From an uncultured Clostridia bacterium (lineage in GTDB: Bacteria > Bacillota > Clostridia > Oscillospirales > Acutalibacteraceae): a stretch of 64,000 bases of DNA. Shown here piece by piece: positions 40,466-49,965 of this stretch. The stretch's first letter is position 1. Each line of letters starts with the position of its first letter. The translations under genes were made by a program, and so were the position numbers. The stretch lies in assembly GCA_937907605.1 (NCBI GenBank), contig CALCYI010000048.1, positions 9,746-73,745 of the forward strand, read 5' to 3'. Under the pieces are notes generated by a model, which saw only the letters and a program-made list of their open reading frames with translations, had not been told where the DNA came from and did no database searches.

Positions 40466-41273
40466 CTTTTACTAATACCCCGCATACTAAATATCTTTTA
40501 CTGCTTTGGTTTCTTATACAGGTAGAAAGCACTACTATATTATCGTTTAACGACAGCTCCCTGTCAAGATTATTACGGACATTTTTTACGCCCGTTGTCG
40601 GGTTTTGTATCATACCGAGAAATTCCGCAAATACCCTGTCGTCCTCAAAATCAAAGAAATTCATAAGGTGACGGCTGTCGTATTTAAACGCGGAAACAAT
40701 CTTATAGGTGAGCTTCCTTTTTGGCATATAGATATAGAAATTTTCGTGCTTATCAAAAAAGTCGCCGTCCTCGAACCTGTGGAGAGTGGTAAACATCGTA
40801 TCCGAATAGCCGTTATGGCCGTATATAACCGTAACTCTGTCCGAAAAGTCCTTGGAATTACACATTTCGGTATATATAGCGCCCCTTGCAAGCCACTTCT
40901 TAGTATAAGCGTCGTGCTTAAGGTAGAAGGCGTCGTCCGTCTTTGACTGTACTACAGGATGGTCCACCTTGGTTCCCGGGACCTTAAGCCACGCGTATAT
41001 TTCGTCATTCTGCTTCCGGAGGTCGTTGAAGTTAATCGGGTTATCCGCCTTGGCTGTTTGGGTGGTAGCGGTTGTTTCAACCACCGTTGTTGTCGGCTCC
41101 TCCAGCCCCGCAAGATACTGATTATACAGATAATACCCCGTATAAACGGCGCCGAATATTATGAGCAGGATTGCAAGGATAATAAAGAAAATCCTCAGCT
41201 TTCTTCTGCCCGAATCCTCTTCCTCATAATCTTCGTTTTCATAAAGCTCTTCATTTTTGTAATCGTCTGGCAT
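40449..41273 (-). CDS. srtB: Class B sortase
   Basis: The 274-residue protein has an acidic cytoplasmic start, one membrane helix (about residues 27-49) and a sortase B domain: catalytic His in VIYGHNGY, Cys in VLSTCIRN and Arg in SSKRYLVCG. It transfers surface proteins onto the cell wall. A probable substrate with an SPKTG signal is coded just upstream. Confidence 0.9.
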   Translation of the reverse strand: MPDDYKNEELYENEDYEEEDSGRRKLRIFFIILAILLIIFGAVYTGYYLYNQYLAGLEEPTTTVVETTATTQTAKADNPINFNDLRKQNDEIYAWLKVPGTKVDHPVVQSKTDDAFYLKHDAYTKKWLARGAIYTEMCNSKDFSDRVTVIYGHNGYSDTMFTTLHRFEDGDFFDKHENFYIYMPKRKLTYKIVSAFKYDSRHLMNFFDFEDDRVFAEFLGMIQNPTTGVKNVRNNLDRELSLNDNIVVLSTCIRNQSSKRYLVCGVLVKDEETN

Positions 41274-41289
41274 ATGAACACCTACATAA

Positions 41290-41316
41290 TAAAGCCCGCA
41301 ACATAACGTTACGGGC
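41290..41316 (-). terminator. Attenuator-like hairpin between substrate and sortase genes
   Basis: Minus strand GCCCGTAAC-gttat-GTTGCGGGC (one wobble pair) followed by TTTATTATG. Short T-run and no separate promoter behind it suggest partial readthrough into the sortase gene. Confidence 0.6.
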
Positions 41317-41334
41317 CTTCGGTTTTACTTATAA

Positions 41335-41817
41335 TTAGTCTTCCTTTTTCTTAAGTGCGCCGAGAATAGCTACGCCTGCGCCCATAGCAGCAATACCTGC
41401 CGCAGCTGCAGCACCGGTCTTAGGTGAGGTCTTGGACTTATCCTTGGACGTGCCGCTGGACGTGTCGAACTCTACGATAGCGTTAGCAACAACGTCGCCC
41501 TCATATTCGGGGAATACTCTGATAGTAACCTTGGTTAAATCGTCGGACTCATAAATAATCTCATAGTCCTTGCCTTCAACCATATCTTCAAATTCCCAGC
41601 CGACTACGGTACCATCGCCGGTATAAGTAAAGGTATACTCTCTCGGATTAGGATTCTTGATATCTACATCGTCGCTTTCCTTACCGTTAACCTTACCGGT
41701 TACGTTCGTAATCTCGCCGGGGCTTACAACGGTACCTGCTGCTAATGCTGAAAAAGCAACAGAGTTAACCGCTAAAATCATAACTAATGAAAGAACAATT
41801 GACATTACCTTTTTCAT
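41335..41817 (-). CDS. Surface protein with SPKTG sorting signal
   Basis: Start at 41817 (MKKVMSIV), 160 residues, with GAGGTG as RBS. It has a signal peptide ending near SALAAG, a beta-rich domain of about 100 residues, and a C-terminal sorting signal: SPKTG, a hydrophobic Ala/Gly-rich stretch and KKKED. Class B sortase of Clostridioides difficile is known to accept (S/P)PXTG, so it should be the substrate of the adjacent sortase. Confidence 0.82.
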   Translation of the reverse strand: MKKVMSIVLSLVMILAVNSVAFSALAAGTVVSPGEITNVTGKVNGKESDDVDIKNPNPREYTFTYTGDGTVVGWEFEDMVEGKDYEIIYESDDLTKVTIRVFPEYEGDVVANAIVEFDTSSGTSKDKSKTSPKTGAAAAAGIAAMGAGVAILGALKKKED

Positions 41818-41871
41818 TTTTAACACCTCAAATTTTAAAATATATAATTACTTAGATAATTAATCAAATAG

Positions 41872-41900
41872 ATTATAGCATTAAAGATGTGATTTGTAAA
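41872..41900 (-). promoter_or_regulatory. Promoter of the surface protein/sortase/LCP operon
   Basis: Minus strand TTTACA (41900-41895), 17 bases, TATAAT (41877-41872); leader of about 50 bases. Confidence 0.75.
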
Positions 41901-41984
41901 GACTTTTTTTAAATAATTTAATGGATAATTTTTACTCCATACACTTAGTGTGTCAAGGAATAAAATCAACAAGATATAGCGGTG

Positions 41985-43835
41985 TTACGAAAGCTTAGCC
42001 TTACCCGTGCAGAGTTCGTAGTACCTTCCCTTTGCGTCGAGGAGCGTTTCGTGGTCGCCCCTTTCGATTATTCTTCCGTGCTCGAGCACCATAATAGCAT
42101 TGGAGTTCCTTACGGTCGAAAGGCGGTGGGCGATTACGAATACCGTCCTGCCCTCCATAAGTCTGTCCATACCGTGCTCAATATGTGCCTCCGTCCTCGT
42201 ATCGACCGAGGAGGTCGCCTCGTCAAGTATCATAACGGGCGGGTCGGCAACCGCGGCTCTTGCGATTGCGAGTAGCTGGCGCTGTCCCTGTGAGAGATTT
42301 GCGCCGTCGCCTGTGATTTCGGTATTATACTGCTCGGGCAGATGACGGATAAACGAGTGCGCTGAGGCGAGCTTAGCCGCGGCAATACATTCCTCGTCGG
42401 TAGCGTCGAGCCTGCCGTAGCGAATATTATCCATTATCGTACCCGTGAAGAGATGGGTATCCTGGAGCACCATTGCAAGCGAGCGCCTTAAATCCGCCTT
42501 TTTAATGCGCTTAATGTCAATTCCGTCGTAGGTTATCGCGCCGTCCTGAATATCGTAAAAGCGGTTAATAAGATTGGTGATAGTCGTCTTGCCCGCGCCG
42601 GTTGAGCCTACGAAGGCAATCTTCTGCGACGGCTTCGCGTACAGGCTGATTTCGTGCAGAACGGGCTTGCCCTCAACGTATTCAAAGCTTACCTCATCGA
42701 AAACAACCTTGCCCTCGACGGGTATTCTCTCCTCTCCGTCAACCCAGTACCAGCGCTTGCCGTTATCACTCTTAACCTCCTCAAGAGTAACCGTACCCTC
42801 GTCAACCTCGCTGTCCATATTCATAATCTCGAATACGCGCTCAGCGCCTGCGAGAGCCGAGAAAATGTTATTCATCTGGTTCATTATCTGGCTTATAGGA
42901 CGTGTAAACTGACGTGAATAGCTAAGGAAGGTAAAGAAGGTACCTATATCAAGCGAGGACGCAAGCACGAGGAACGCGCCCGCAAAGGTAATCGTAGCAA
43001 ACGAGGCGTTATTAATGCCCGTGGATACGGGACCCATAATGCCCGAATAGAAGTTCGCGCTCGTGGCGGTTTCCCTGTATTTTTCATTGAGCGTATCAAA
43101 GGCATCGTTAGCCTCCTGCTCGTGATTAAAGACCTTAACGACCCTCATGCCCTCGATGGTTTCCTCGATATTGCCGTTCATCTTGCCGAGCGCCGCCTGC
43201 TGCGCCTTATAATACTTCTTTGTATGCTTTGCGATATTCATTGAATTAATGACCATGATCACAAGGAATACGAGCGCAACGAGGAATAACTGCCACTTAA
43301 GGACAAGCATCATAACTATCGTCGAAACGAACTGGAATACTGAGGAGATGAGCTGAACGATTGTCTGCTCAAGCATCATCTGGATATTATCGACGTCGTT
43401 GGTAAAGCGGCTCATAATCTCGCCGTGGGTTTCGCCGTCAAAATACCTCAGCGGAAGAGTCTGAAGGTGGTCAAATAAATCCTTACGGATAATATTAGTC
43501 GTCTTATAGGCAATCTTCACCATAATCTTCGCCTGAACGAAGGAAAAAACGGAAGCGCCAATATAAAACGCGGAAACTATTATTAAATTTTTAGTCAGCA
43601 GCCTTACGCCCTCGGTGGCGAAGGTATTTGCCTTAATCGTATCGGCAACGCCGTTGAGTATCGGCTTTAACCAGTACGCCGCAGCGGTTTCGCACACGGT
43701 GTTGAGCACAAGCGTAAACAGCACAATAATAAGCAGGTACTTGCTTTTGCCGATATACTCGATTATTCCCAGCAGGGTTTTCTTTGCATTCTTGGGCTTA
43801 ACTACGCCCGGGTTTCTTCCTCCTCCCGGCGGCAT
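41985..43835 (-). CDS. ABC exporter half, active-site type (type IV, ATPase-permease)
   Basis: The 616-residue protein has six membrane helices and an ATPase domain with Walker A GSTGAGKTT, signature LSQGQ (a deviation from LSGGQ) and Walker B ILDEATSSVD with the catalytic Glu. It follows the other half with a 1-base overlap, so both make a heterodimeric multidrug/lipid-type exporter. Confidence 0.93.
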   Translation of the reverse strand: MPPGGGRNPGVVKPKNAKKTLLGIIEYIGKSKYLLIIVLFTLVLNTVCETAAAYWLKPILNGVADTIKANTFATEGVRLLTKNLIIVSAFYIGASVFSFVQAKIMVKIAYKTTNIIRKDLFDHLQTLPLRYFDGETHGEIMSRFTNDVDNIQMMLEQTIVQLISSVFQFVSTIVMMLVLKWQLFLVALVFLVIMVINSMNIAKHTKKYYKAQQAALGKMNGNIEETIEGMRVVKVFNHEQEANDAFDTLNEKYRETATSANFYSGIMGPVSTGINNASFATITFAGAFLVLASSLDIGTFFTFLSYSRQFTRPISQIMNQMNNIFSALAGAERVFEIMNMDSEVDEGTVTLEEVKSDNGKRWYWVDGEERIPVEGKVVFDEVSFEYVEGKPVLHEISLYAKPSQKIAFVGSTGAGKTTITNLINRFYDIQDGAITYDGIDIKRIKKADLRRSLAMVLQDTHLFTGTIMDNIRYGRLDATDEECIAAAKLASAHSFIRHLPEQYNTEITGDGANLSQGQRQLLAIARAAVADPPVMILDEATSSVDTRTEAHIEHGMDRLMEGRTVFVIAHRLSTVRNSNAIMVLEHGRIIERGDHETLLDAKGRYYELCTGKAKLS

Positions 43836-45574
43836 TATTCAAGCACCCCCTTCTGCTGAGTTTTATAAATCTCGGAGTAAATCTCGCTCTTTTCCATAAG
43901 CTCGTCGTGCGTGCCTACGGACTCGAGCCTGCCCTCGTCAAGCACAAGGATTTTATCCGCGTCCTTAACCGAGGAGATACGCTGAGCGATGATGAATACG
44001 GTGGTATCCTTAAGCTCGTTATAAAAGCTCTCTCTTATCTTAGCCTCTGTTGCGGTATCGACCGCGGAGGTTGAGTCGTCAAGAATAAGTATTTTAGGCT
44101 GTTTAATCATAGCCCTCGCGATACAGAGCCTCTGCTTCTGACCGCCCGAAAGGTTAACGCCGCCCTGCGACAAATCGGTATCGTAGCCGCTGGGCTGTTC
44201 GCCGATAAAGCCGTCAGCCTGCGCGGACTTGCACGCGGCTATAATCTCCTCATCGGTCGCGTCCTTTTTGCCCCAGCGGATATTGTCCTTTATCGTACCC
44301 GAGAAGAGCACGTTTTTCTGGAGCACCACGCCTATTAAATCCCTGAGCGCCGTAAGGTCATAGTCGCGGACGTCAACGCCGTCGATTTTTACGCTGCCAC
44401 CCGTTACGTCGTAAAGCCTCGGAATGAGATTAACGAGGCTTGACTTACCGCTGCCCGTGGAGCCGATTATGCCAACAATATCGCCAGCGTTCGCCCTAAA
44501 GCTTATATCCTGGAGCACGTTATCGCCCTCGTGATAGCCGAAGGATACTCCGTCGAATTCAACGGCGCCCTGCGGATTTTCGGGGATGAAGGGGCTTTCG
44601 GGGTTAACTATATCAATCTCGGTATCAAGCACCTCTACGACACGGTCGCCGCACGCCTTTGCCCTCGTGAGCTGAAGCAGGAACATAGACACCATAACGA
44701 TATTCATAAGCACCTGAATTATGTACGAGGCAAGCACGGAAATCTGACCTACGTCCATTAAGCCCTTAGCCGCGTCGTTCGCGCCCTTTGCGTAAATGAA
44801 CACGATTACTACGTTGAGCATAAGCATAAGGATAGGCATTACGGTTACGATTAAGCCCGCCGCCCTTGCGCCCTGCGCAGCAAGGTCGTCGGACGCGTTG
44901 TGGAACTTATCCTTTTCCCTGTCCTCGCGGACGAAAGCCTTTACGACTCTTATACCGATAAGGTTTTCCTGTACTACCTGGTTTACCTTATCAATCTTCT
45001 TCTGCATTTTCTGGAAGAGCGGGAAGCCGTATTTGAGCAGCAGCGCAACTATTACCGCAATAATCGGCAGCAGCGCCACAAGAATCATAGAAAGCTTCCA
45101 GTTAATACGGAATGCAAAAAACGCCGAAACGACAAGAAGCGCAGGCGCGCGGATAAGCATACGAAGCGTCATAATAAGCGTGTTTTGCAGCATCGTTACG
45201 TCGTTGGTCAGCCTTGTGGTGAGCGACGAGGTTGAAAACGTATCGATATTCTTAAAGGAAAAAGCACTGATTTTTGCATACATCGCTTTCCTTAAACGGT
45301 AGGAAAAGCGCTGGCTTGCAATGCTCGAAGTTTTCATCGTCATAAGCCCGCCGCAGAGTCCGATAACGGCAAGCAAAAACATAAACACGCCCGTTTTGAC
45401 AACGTAAGACTTTACATCACCGCCGTTTGCAGCGGCAGCTTCAACACGGTTATATATCAAATTTGAAATTGACGGAAGCGCAAGCTCGCACACAGCTTCG
45501 ATAATCATACCCGAGGCGCTGAGCAGGCACATCCACCAAAGTCCGTGCATATATTTTGACAGTTTTTTTAGCAT
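43835..45574 (-). CDS. ABC exporter half with degenerate catalytic glutamate
   Basis: The 579-residue protein has six membrane helices, Walker A GSTGSGKSS and signature LSGGQKQ. Its Walker B reads ILDDSTSAVD, with Asp in place of the catalytic Glu. Together with the LSQGQ signature of its partner this forms one degenerate ATP site, as in TM287/288-like heterodimers. First gene of the pair. Confidence 0.93.
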   Translation of the reverse strand: MLKKLSKYMHGLWWMCLLSASGMIIEAVCELALPSISNLIYNRVEAAAANGGDVKSYVVKTGVFMFLLAVIGLCGGLMTMKTSSIASQRFSYRLRKAMYAKISAFSFKNIDTFSTSSLTTRLTNDVTMLQNTLIMTLRMLIRAPALLVVSAFFAFRINWKLSMILVALLPIIAVIVALLLKYGFPLFQKMQKKIDKVNQVVQENLIGIRVVKAFVREDREKDKFHNASDDLAAQGARAAGLIVTVMPILMLMLNVVIVFIYAKGANDAAKGLMDVGQISVLASYIIQVLMNIVMVSMFLLQLTRAKACGDRVVEVLDTEIDIVNPESPFIPENPQGAVEFDGVSFGYHEGDNVLQDISFRANAGDIVGIIGSTGSGKSSLVNLIPRLYDVTGGSVKIDGVDVRDYDLTALRDLIGVVLQKNVLFSGTIKDNIRWGKKDATDEEIIAACKSAQADGFIGEQPSGYDTDLSQGGVNLSGGQKQRLCIARAMIKQPKILILDDSTSAVDTATEAKIRESFYNELKDTTVFIIAQRISSVKDADKILVLDEGRLESVGTHDELMEKSEIYSEIYKTQQKGVLE

Positions 45575-45646
45575 ATGGTTTCTCCGAAATCAACAAATTA
45601 GTGTGAGTATTATATCATATCCGATTAACATTATCAAGAATTTGTA

Positions 45647-45675
45647 TTGATATAAATTATATATTATGCTAAAAT
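45647..45675 (+). promoter_or_regulatory. Promoter of rsmA
   Basis: TTGATA (45647-45652), 17 bases, TAAAAT (45670-45675), 26 bases before the ATG at 45702. Confidence 0.6.
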
Positions 45676-45701
45676 AACTTGACTGATAAAGGGTGAAATC
45701 A

Positions 45702-46559
45702 ATGAACTATAATTTATGCGACATTAAAACGATAGAGAGTCTACTGAAAAAGCACGGCTTTACCTTTTCAAAGGCGCTCGGTCAGAACTTTTTAATTGAC
45801 GAAAAGGTGTGTCCGAAAATGGCGGAGCTGCTCTGCGCAAACTCAAAGACGGGTGTGCTTGAAATCGGCGCGGGTATCGGAGTGCTTACAAAGGAGCTTT
45901 GCAAAAGGGCGGGCAAGGTCTGCGCCGTTGAGCTTGACAGGAGGCTTTATCCCGTACTTTCCGAAACGCTCGGCGACTATGATAACTTTGAGCTTGTTGA
46001 GGGCGATATTATGAAGCTCGACCTTAAGGCTCTGCTTGAGGAAAAATTCAGCTCCTGCAACAGCGTTAAGGTATGTGCTAACCTGCCGTACTACATCACC
46101 TCGCCAGTAATTATGCTCCTGCTTGAGAGCAGGCTGCCGATAAGCGAAATTGAGGTAATGGTGCAAAAGGAGGCGGCGGACAGGCTCTGCGCAGAAATCG
46201 GCACGCGCGAGGCGGGCGCGGTAAGCGTTGCGGTAAACTACTTCGGAAAAGCCGAAAAGCTTTTCGAGGTAGGGCGCGAAAGCTTTATGCCCTCGCCGAA
46301 GGTTGACAGCGCGGTTATAAAAATCACGCTTTATAGCGAGCCGAGGTATAGCGTTGACGACGAAAAAAGGTTTTTTACCTTTATACGCGCAGCGTTTGCT
46401 CAACGGCGCAAAACCCTCGTGAATTCGCTCTCCTCAAGCCTCGGTATACCCAAAGGAAAAATCACCGAGGCGCTCAAAAACGAAGGGCTAAGCGCAAGCG
46501 TAAGGGCGGAAAATATAACTATGGAGGAATTCGTAAGGCTTTACGGATTACTGTATTAA
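45702..46559 (+). CDS. rsmA: 16S rRNA dimethyladenosine methyltransferase
   Basis: The 285-residue KsgA/RsmA dimethylates the two adjacent adenines near the 3' end of 16S rRNA. It has FSKALGQNFLID, the SAM motif EIGAGIGVLT and NLPYYITSP. I use the ATG at 45702; a GTG at 45693 is also in frame. The MATE gene begins one base after the stop. Confidence 0.95.
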   Translation: MNYNLCDIKTIESLLKKHGFTFSKALGQNFLIDEKVCPKMAELLCANSKTGVLEIGAGIGVLTKELCKRAGKVCAVELDRRLYPVLSETLGDYDNFELVEGDIMKLDLKALLEEKFSSCNSVKVCANLPYYITSPVIMLLLESRLPISEIEVMVQKEAADRLCAEIGTREAGAVSVAVNYFGKAEKLFEVGRESFMPSPKVDSAVIKITLYSEPRYSVDDEKRFFTFIRAAFAQRRKTLVNSLSSSLGIPKGKITEALKNEGLSASVRAENITMEEFVRLYGLLY

Positions 46560-46560
46560 T

Positions 46561-47952
46561 ATGGCTAAGAGGGACAGCACTTTAATCTTCAGCGAATACA
46601 GCATACCCAAGGCGGTTTCAGCCCTTGCGCTCCCGTCAATGCTCGGTATGCTCATTAATATTGTATATAATCTTGCGGACACGTTTTTTGTAGGACAGAC
46701 GGGCAACGCAAATCAGGTTTCGGCGGTTTCGGTCGCTATGCCGCTCTTTCTCTTTTTCCTCGCGCTCGGCAACCTTTTCGGAGTCGGCGGCTGTGCGTTC
46801 ATCAGCCGCTCTCTCGGTGAGGGAAAAAGGGACAAAATCAAGACGATTTCATCCTTTTGTATCTACACGGGAATAGGCGTAAGCCTTGCGCTTGCGGTGA
46901 TTTTTATTATCTTTAGAAAGCCGATGCTCTACCTCGCGGGAGCGAGCGACAACAGCATAAGCTACGCGGTTGACTACCTGTTCTGGATAGCTTGCGGCGC
47001 ACCGTTCATAGTGCTCTCGATAATGACGGGCAACCTGATACGCGGCGAGGGCGCGGCAAGGCAGTCGATGACAGGTATGGTAATCGGTCAAATTACAAAT
47101 ATAATCCTCGACCCGATATTCATACTTTCGTCGGGGAGCAGGCTCTTTTCCTTCCACCTCCCGTTCGGGCTCGGGCTCGGCGTTGCGGGAGCGGCGATAG
47201 CGACGGTAATAGGCAATATCGTTTCGGTTATTTACTTCCTTATCTACTTTTTAAGAGGTAAATCAATCCTCTCGATTACGCCTGCGCGGTATTCGGCAAG
47301 GGGCGGAATAGTTAAGGGCGTTATCGGGGTAGGCGCTCCCGCGGCGCTTACGAACCTTTTAATGAGCTTTTCAAATATTGTAATTAATATGTTCCTGTCA
47401 AACTACGGCGACAACGCGGTTGCGGCAATGGGCGTTGCGATGAAGGCAAATATGCTTATAACAATGCTCCAGCTCGGACTCGCGCAGGGCATACAGCCGC
47501 TGGTCGGCTACTGCTACGGCGCAAGGAACTTTGACAGAATGAAGCGCACTATACGCTTTTCCACGGTGTGTAACCTGATAATAGGCTTCGTTACCGCGGC
47601 GTTCTATTTCTTTGCAAGGCGGCAGGTTATCGGAGTATTTATTGAAAACGAGGAGGTTATCGGCTACGGAGTAAAAATGCTCACTGCGCTTATGAGCTCC
47701 GGCGCGGTGCTCGGTATAATGTTCATAATCAACTTTTCGTTTCAGGGCATGGGCAAGGGCGTTCAGTCGCTTCTGCTCGCAGTAGGTCGTCAAGGCTTCA
47801 TCTACCTCCCCATGCTGTTTATTATGGACAGGCTCGTAGGGCTTGAGGGCATAATCTGGGCTCAGCCGATTGCGGACTTTATATGCATAATCGCGGCAGT
47901 CATTATGTACCGCGCGGTAATGAAGCGTGAAGAAAGACTGAAAAAACAGTAA
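46561..47952 (+). CDS. MATE family efflux transporter
   Basis: The 463-residue protein has twelve membrane helices in two similar halves and MATE signatures (PSMLGMLINIVYNLADTFFVGQ, QGIQPLVGYCYGARNFDRMK). It exports cationic drugs or metabolites by sodium or proton exchange. Likely co-transcribed with rsmA. Confidence 0.93.
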   Translation: MAKRDSTLIFSEYSIPKAVSALALPSMLGMLINIVYNLADTFFVGQTGNANQVSAVSVAMPLFLFFLALGNLFGVGGCAFISRSLGEGKRDKIKTISSFCIYTGIGVSLALAVIFIIFRKPMLYLAGASDNSISYAVDYLFWIACGAPFIVLSIMTGNLIRGEGAARQSMTGMVIGQITNIILDPIFILSSGSRLFSFHLPFGLGLGVAGAAIATVIGNIVSVIYFLIYFLRGKSILSITPARYSARGGIVKGVIGVGAPAALTNLLMSFSNIVINMFLSNYGDNAVAAMGVAMKANMLITMLQLGLAQGIQPLVGYCYGARNFDRMKRTIRFSTVCNLIIGFVTAAFYFFARRQVIGVFIENEEVIGYGVKMLTALMSSGAVLGIMFIINFSFQGMGKGVQSLLLAVGRQGFIYLPMLFIMDRLVGLEGIIWAQPIADFICIIAAVIMYRAVMKREERLKKQ

Positions 47953-47962
47953 AAATTTGTTC

Positions 47963-47988
47963 AGGGCAGTCGACGGCTGCCCTTTTTT
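47963..47988 (+). terminator. Terminator behind rsmA-MATE
   Basis: Stem AGGGCAG / CTGCCCT with TTTTTT behind it. Confidence 0.85.
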
Positions 47989-48149
47989 ATTATGGTGATT
48001 GTTAAATTTTTAACACTTTTGACAAGTTGTAAATTATGAACAAAATGAGCCGATATACTACAGGAATAACACGGGTATTTGTGCACCACAAGGGGTAGTA
48101 TATAATTGTGAATAGAGTGTAAATCTCGTGCGGGGTGAAGCACAACATA
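47989..48149. other. Intergenic region without recognised gene
   Basis: AT-rich spacer between the terminator and the NfeD promoter. The frames in it are short and lack RBS. I see nothing definite in it. Confidence 0.5.
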
Positions 48150-48178
48150 TTGAAAAATATTGCAAAATATGGTATAAT
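48150..48178 (+). promoter_or_regulatory. Promoter of the NfeD/band-7/PspC operon
   Basis: TTGAAA (48150-48155), 17 bases, TATAAT (48173-48178). A leader of about 110 AT-rich bases follows. Confidence 0.7.
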
Positions 48179-48297
48179 AAGGTCAACATATGGAAAGGAA
48201 ATGTTAACTCGTTCACAATATAATATGTATAATATTTTATTATGAATCATATTATAATGAGCCTTCCGTGTGAATAATAAAGAAAGGAGAAGAGGGT

Positions 48298-48735
48298 ATG
48301 AAAGAAGTCAATATGTATATTGTTTGGGCGGTTGCGATTTTAGCCTTCGGAGTATTCGAGGGACTGACTGCTCAGCTGGTATCGATTTGGTTTGTAGTAG
48401 GCTCAATAGGCGCGCTGATTGCGACGGCGCTGCACGCTCCGCTGTGGGTACAGCTCGTAGTATTCTTCGCGGTGTCGCTGCTCGTTCTTGTAATCACAAG
48501 ACCGATTGTCAAAAAGCGTCTGCAAAAAGAGCTCCAAAAGACCAATGCCGACCGCTGTATTGGGCAGGACGCAGTAGTCATAGAGGAAATAAACAACCTG
48601 CTTCCGACAGGGCAGGTCAAGGCGGACGGCAAGGTTTGGACTGCCCGCTCCTCCGACAAGAGCATAATACCCGAGGGAAGCATTGTAACGGTTGATAAAA
48701 TCGACGGCGTTAAATTGTTAGTAACACTTAAATAG
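48298..48735 (+). CDS. NfeD-like membrane protein
   Basis: The 145-residue protein has two membrane stretches (WAVAILAFGVFEGL, VQLVVFFAVSLLVLVI) and a C-terminal OB-fold typical of NfeD (GQDAVVIEEINNLLPTGQVKADGKVWTA). NfeD proteins partner band-7 proteins in membrane-domain organisation; here the partner follows. RBS AAAGGAG. Confidence 0.88.
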   Translation: MKEVNMYIVWAVAILAFGVFEGLTAQLVSIWFVVGSIGALIATALHAPLWVQLVVFFAVSLLVLVITRPIVKKRLQKELQKTNADRCIGQDAVVIEEINNLLPTGQVKADGKVWTARSSDKSIIPEGSIVTVDKIDGVKLLVTLK

Positions 48736-48736
48736 G

Positions 48737-48770
48737 TTTAAGGTTTAAGATTTAAGGTTTAAGATTATTT
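48737..48770. repeat. GGTTTAA tandem heptamers
   Basis: Four near-identical GGTTTAA/GATTTAA units between the NfeD-like and band-7 genes. Confidence 0.6.
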
Positions 48771-48788
48771 TTATTAAGGAGAAAGATT

Positions 48789-49715
48789 ATGAATCCGTTT
48801 ATCATTGTAGCAATTATTATTTTCTTTATTCTCGCAGCGCTCGTGCTGACGAACATTAGAATAGTACCGCAGTCAAAGGCTTTCGTGCTTGAAAGACTCG
48901 GTGCGTATTATCAGACCTGGGACACAGGACTTCATGTAAAAATCCCGTTCATCGACAGGATAGCAAAGACCGTATCCTTAAAGGAGCAGGTTGTTGACTT
49001 CAAGCCGCAGCCCGTTATCACGAAGGATAACGTAACGATGCAGATTGACACGGTTGTATTCTTCCAGATTACAGACCCGAAGCTTTACTGCTACGGCGTT
49101 GAGAGCCCGATTTCCGCTATTGAAAATCTTTCGGCTACCACGCTTCGTAACATCATCGGTGAATTAGAGCTTGACTCCACCCTCACCTCGCGTGACACAA
49201 TTAACGCTAAAATCAGGGTTATCCTTGACGAAGCAACCGACCCTTGGGGCATCAAGGTAAACCGTGTTGAGCTTAAGAACATTATCCCTCCGAGAGAGAT
49301 TCAGGACGCTATGGAGAAGCAGATGAAGGCTGAGCGTGAAAGACGTGAGGCAATCCTCCGTGCAGAGGGTGAAAAGCAGTCAAGAATCCTCGTTGCAGAG
49401 GGTCATAAGGAAAGTAAAATCCTTGAGGCTGAGGCTGAAAAGCAGAGCGCAATCCTCCGCGCAGAAGCAGTTAAAGAGGCTAAAATCCGCGAATCCGAGG
49501 GTGAGGCGCTCGCTATCAGAACCGTTCAGGAGGCTCAGGCTGACGCAATTAAGCTCCTCAACGACGCTAACGCAAACGACGCAGTTCTTAAAATCAAGGC
49601 TATGGAAGCCTTCGCAAAGGCTGCAAACGGTCAGGCTACAAAGATTATTATCCCCTCCGAGATTCAGAGCGTAGCAGGCCTTGCAGAAGGAATTGTGGAA
49701 TCCATCAAAAAGTAA
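48789..49715 (+). CDS. SPFH/band-7 (stomatin-like) protein
   Basis: The 308-residue protein has an N-terminal membrane helix, a band-7 domain (RIVPQSKAFVLERLGAYYQTWDTGLH) and a long charged coiled coil of Ala/Glu/Lys repeats (ILRAEGEKQSRILVAEGHKESKILEAEAEKQ). It forms ring-like membrane scaffolds together with NfeD proteins. RBS AAGGAG. Confidence 0.93.
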   Translation: MNPFIIVAIIIFFILAALVLTNIRIVPQSKAFVLERLGAYYQTWDTGLHVKIPFIDRIAKTVSLKEQVVDFKPQPVITKDNVTMQIDTVVFFQITDPKLYCYGVESPISAIENLSATTLRNIIGELELDSTLTSRDTINAKIRVILDEATDPWGIKVNRVELKNIIPPREIQDAMEKQMKAERERREAILRAEGEKQSRILVAEGHKESKILEAEAEKQSAILRAEAVKEAKIRESEGEALAIRTVQEAQADAIKLLNDANANDAVLKIKAMEAFAKAANGQATKIIIPSEIQSVAGLAEGIVESIKK

Positions 49716-49726
49716 AGGAGTAAACT

Positions 49727-49948
49727 ATGGCTGACAAGAAATTAACGCGCGACACTACTAACGCAAAGCTTGCGGGCGTATGCGCGGGTATTGCAAAGTA
49801 CCTCGACATCGACGTAACGATTATCAGAATCCTCTGGGTTTTCATTACCCTTGCAGGCGGCTCGGGACTGATTGCATACATCGTATGCGCGCTGGTAATG
49901 CCCGACGGACCGGACTACACTGACTTCACACACGTAGACAGTAATTAA
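49727..49948 (+). CDS. PspC domain protein
   Basis: The 73-residue protein is a single PspC domain (KLTRDTTNAKLAGVCAGIAKYLDIDVTIIRILWVF, then a membrane helix). Such proteins take part in envelope stress. It lies 11 bases after the band-7 gene, in the same operon. Confidence 0.9.
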   Translation: MADKKLTRDTTNAKLAGVCAGIAKYLDIDVTIIRILWVFITLAGGSGLIAYIVCALVMPDGPDYTDFTHVDSN

Positions 49949-49965
49949 CAAAAAGCGTATTAGTT

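Noticed and set aside
47989..48149. Riboswitch or small protein in the spacer
   Set aside because: No known conserved motif is visible and the frames are short without RBS.
48270..48695. 141-codon frame overlapping the NfeD-like gene
   Set aside because: Arg/Cys-rich composition, no homology, shadow of NfeD frame; no sign of programmed frameshift.
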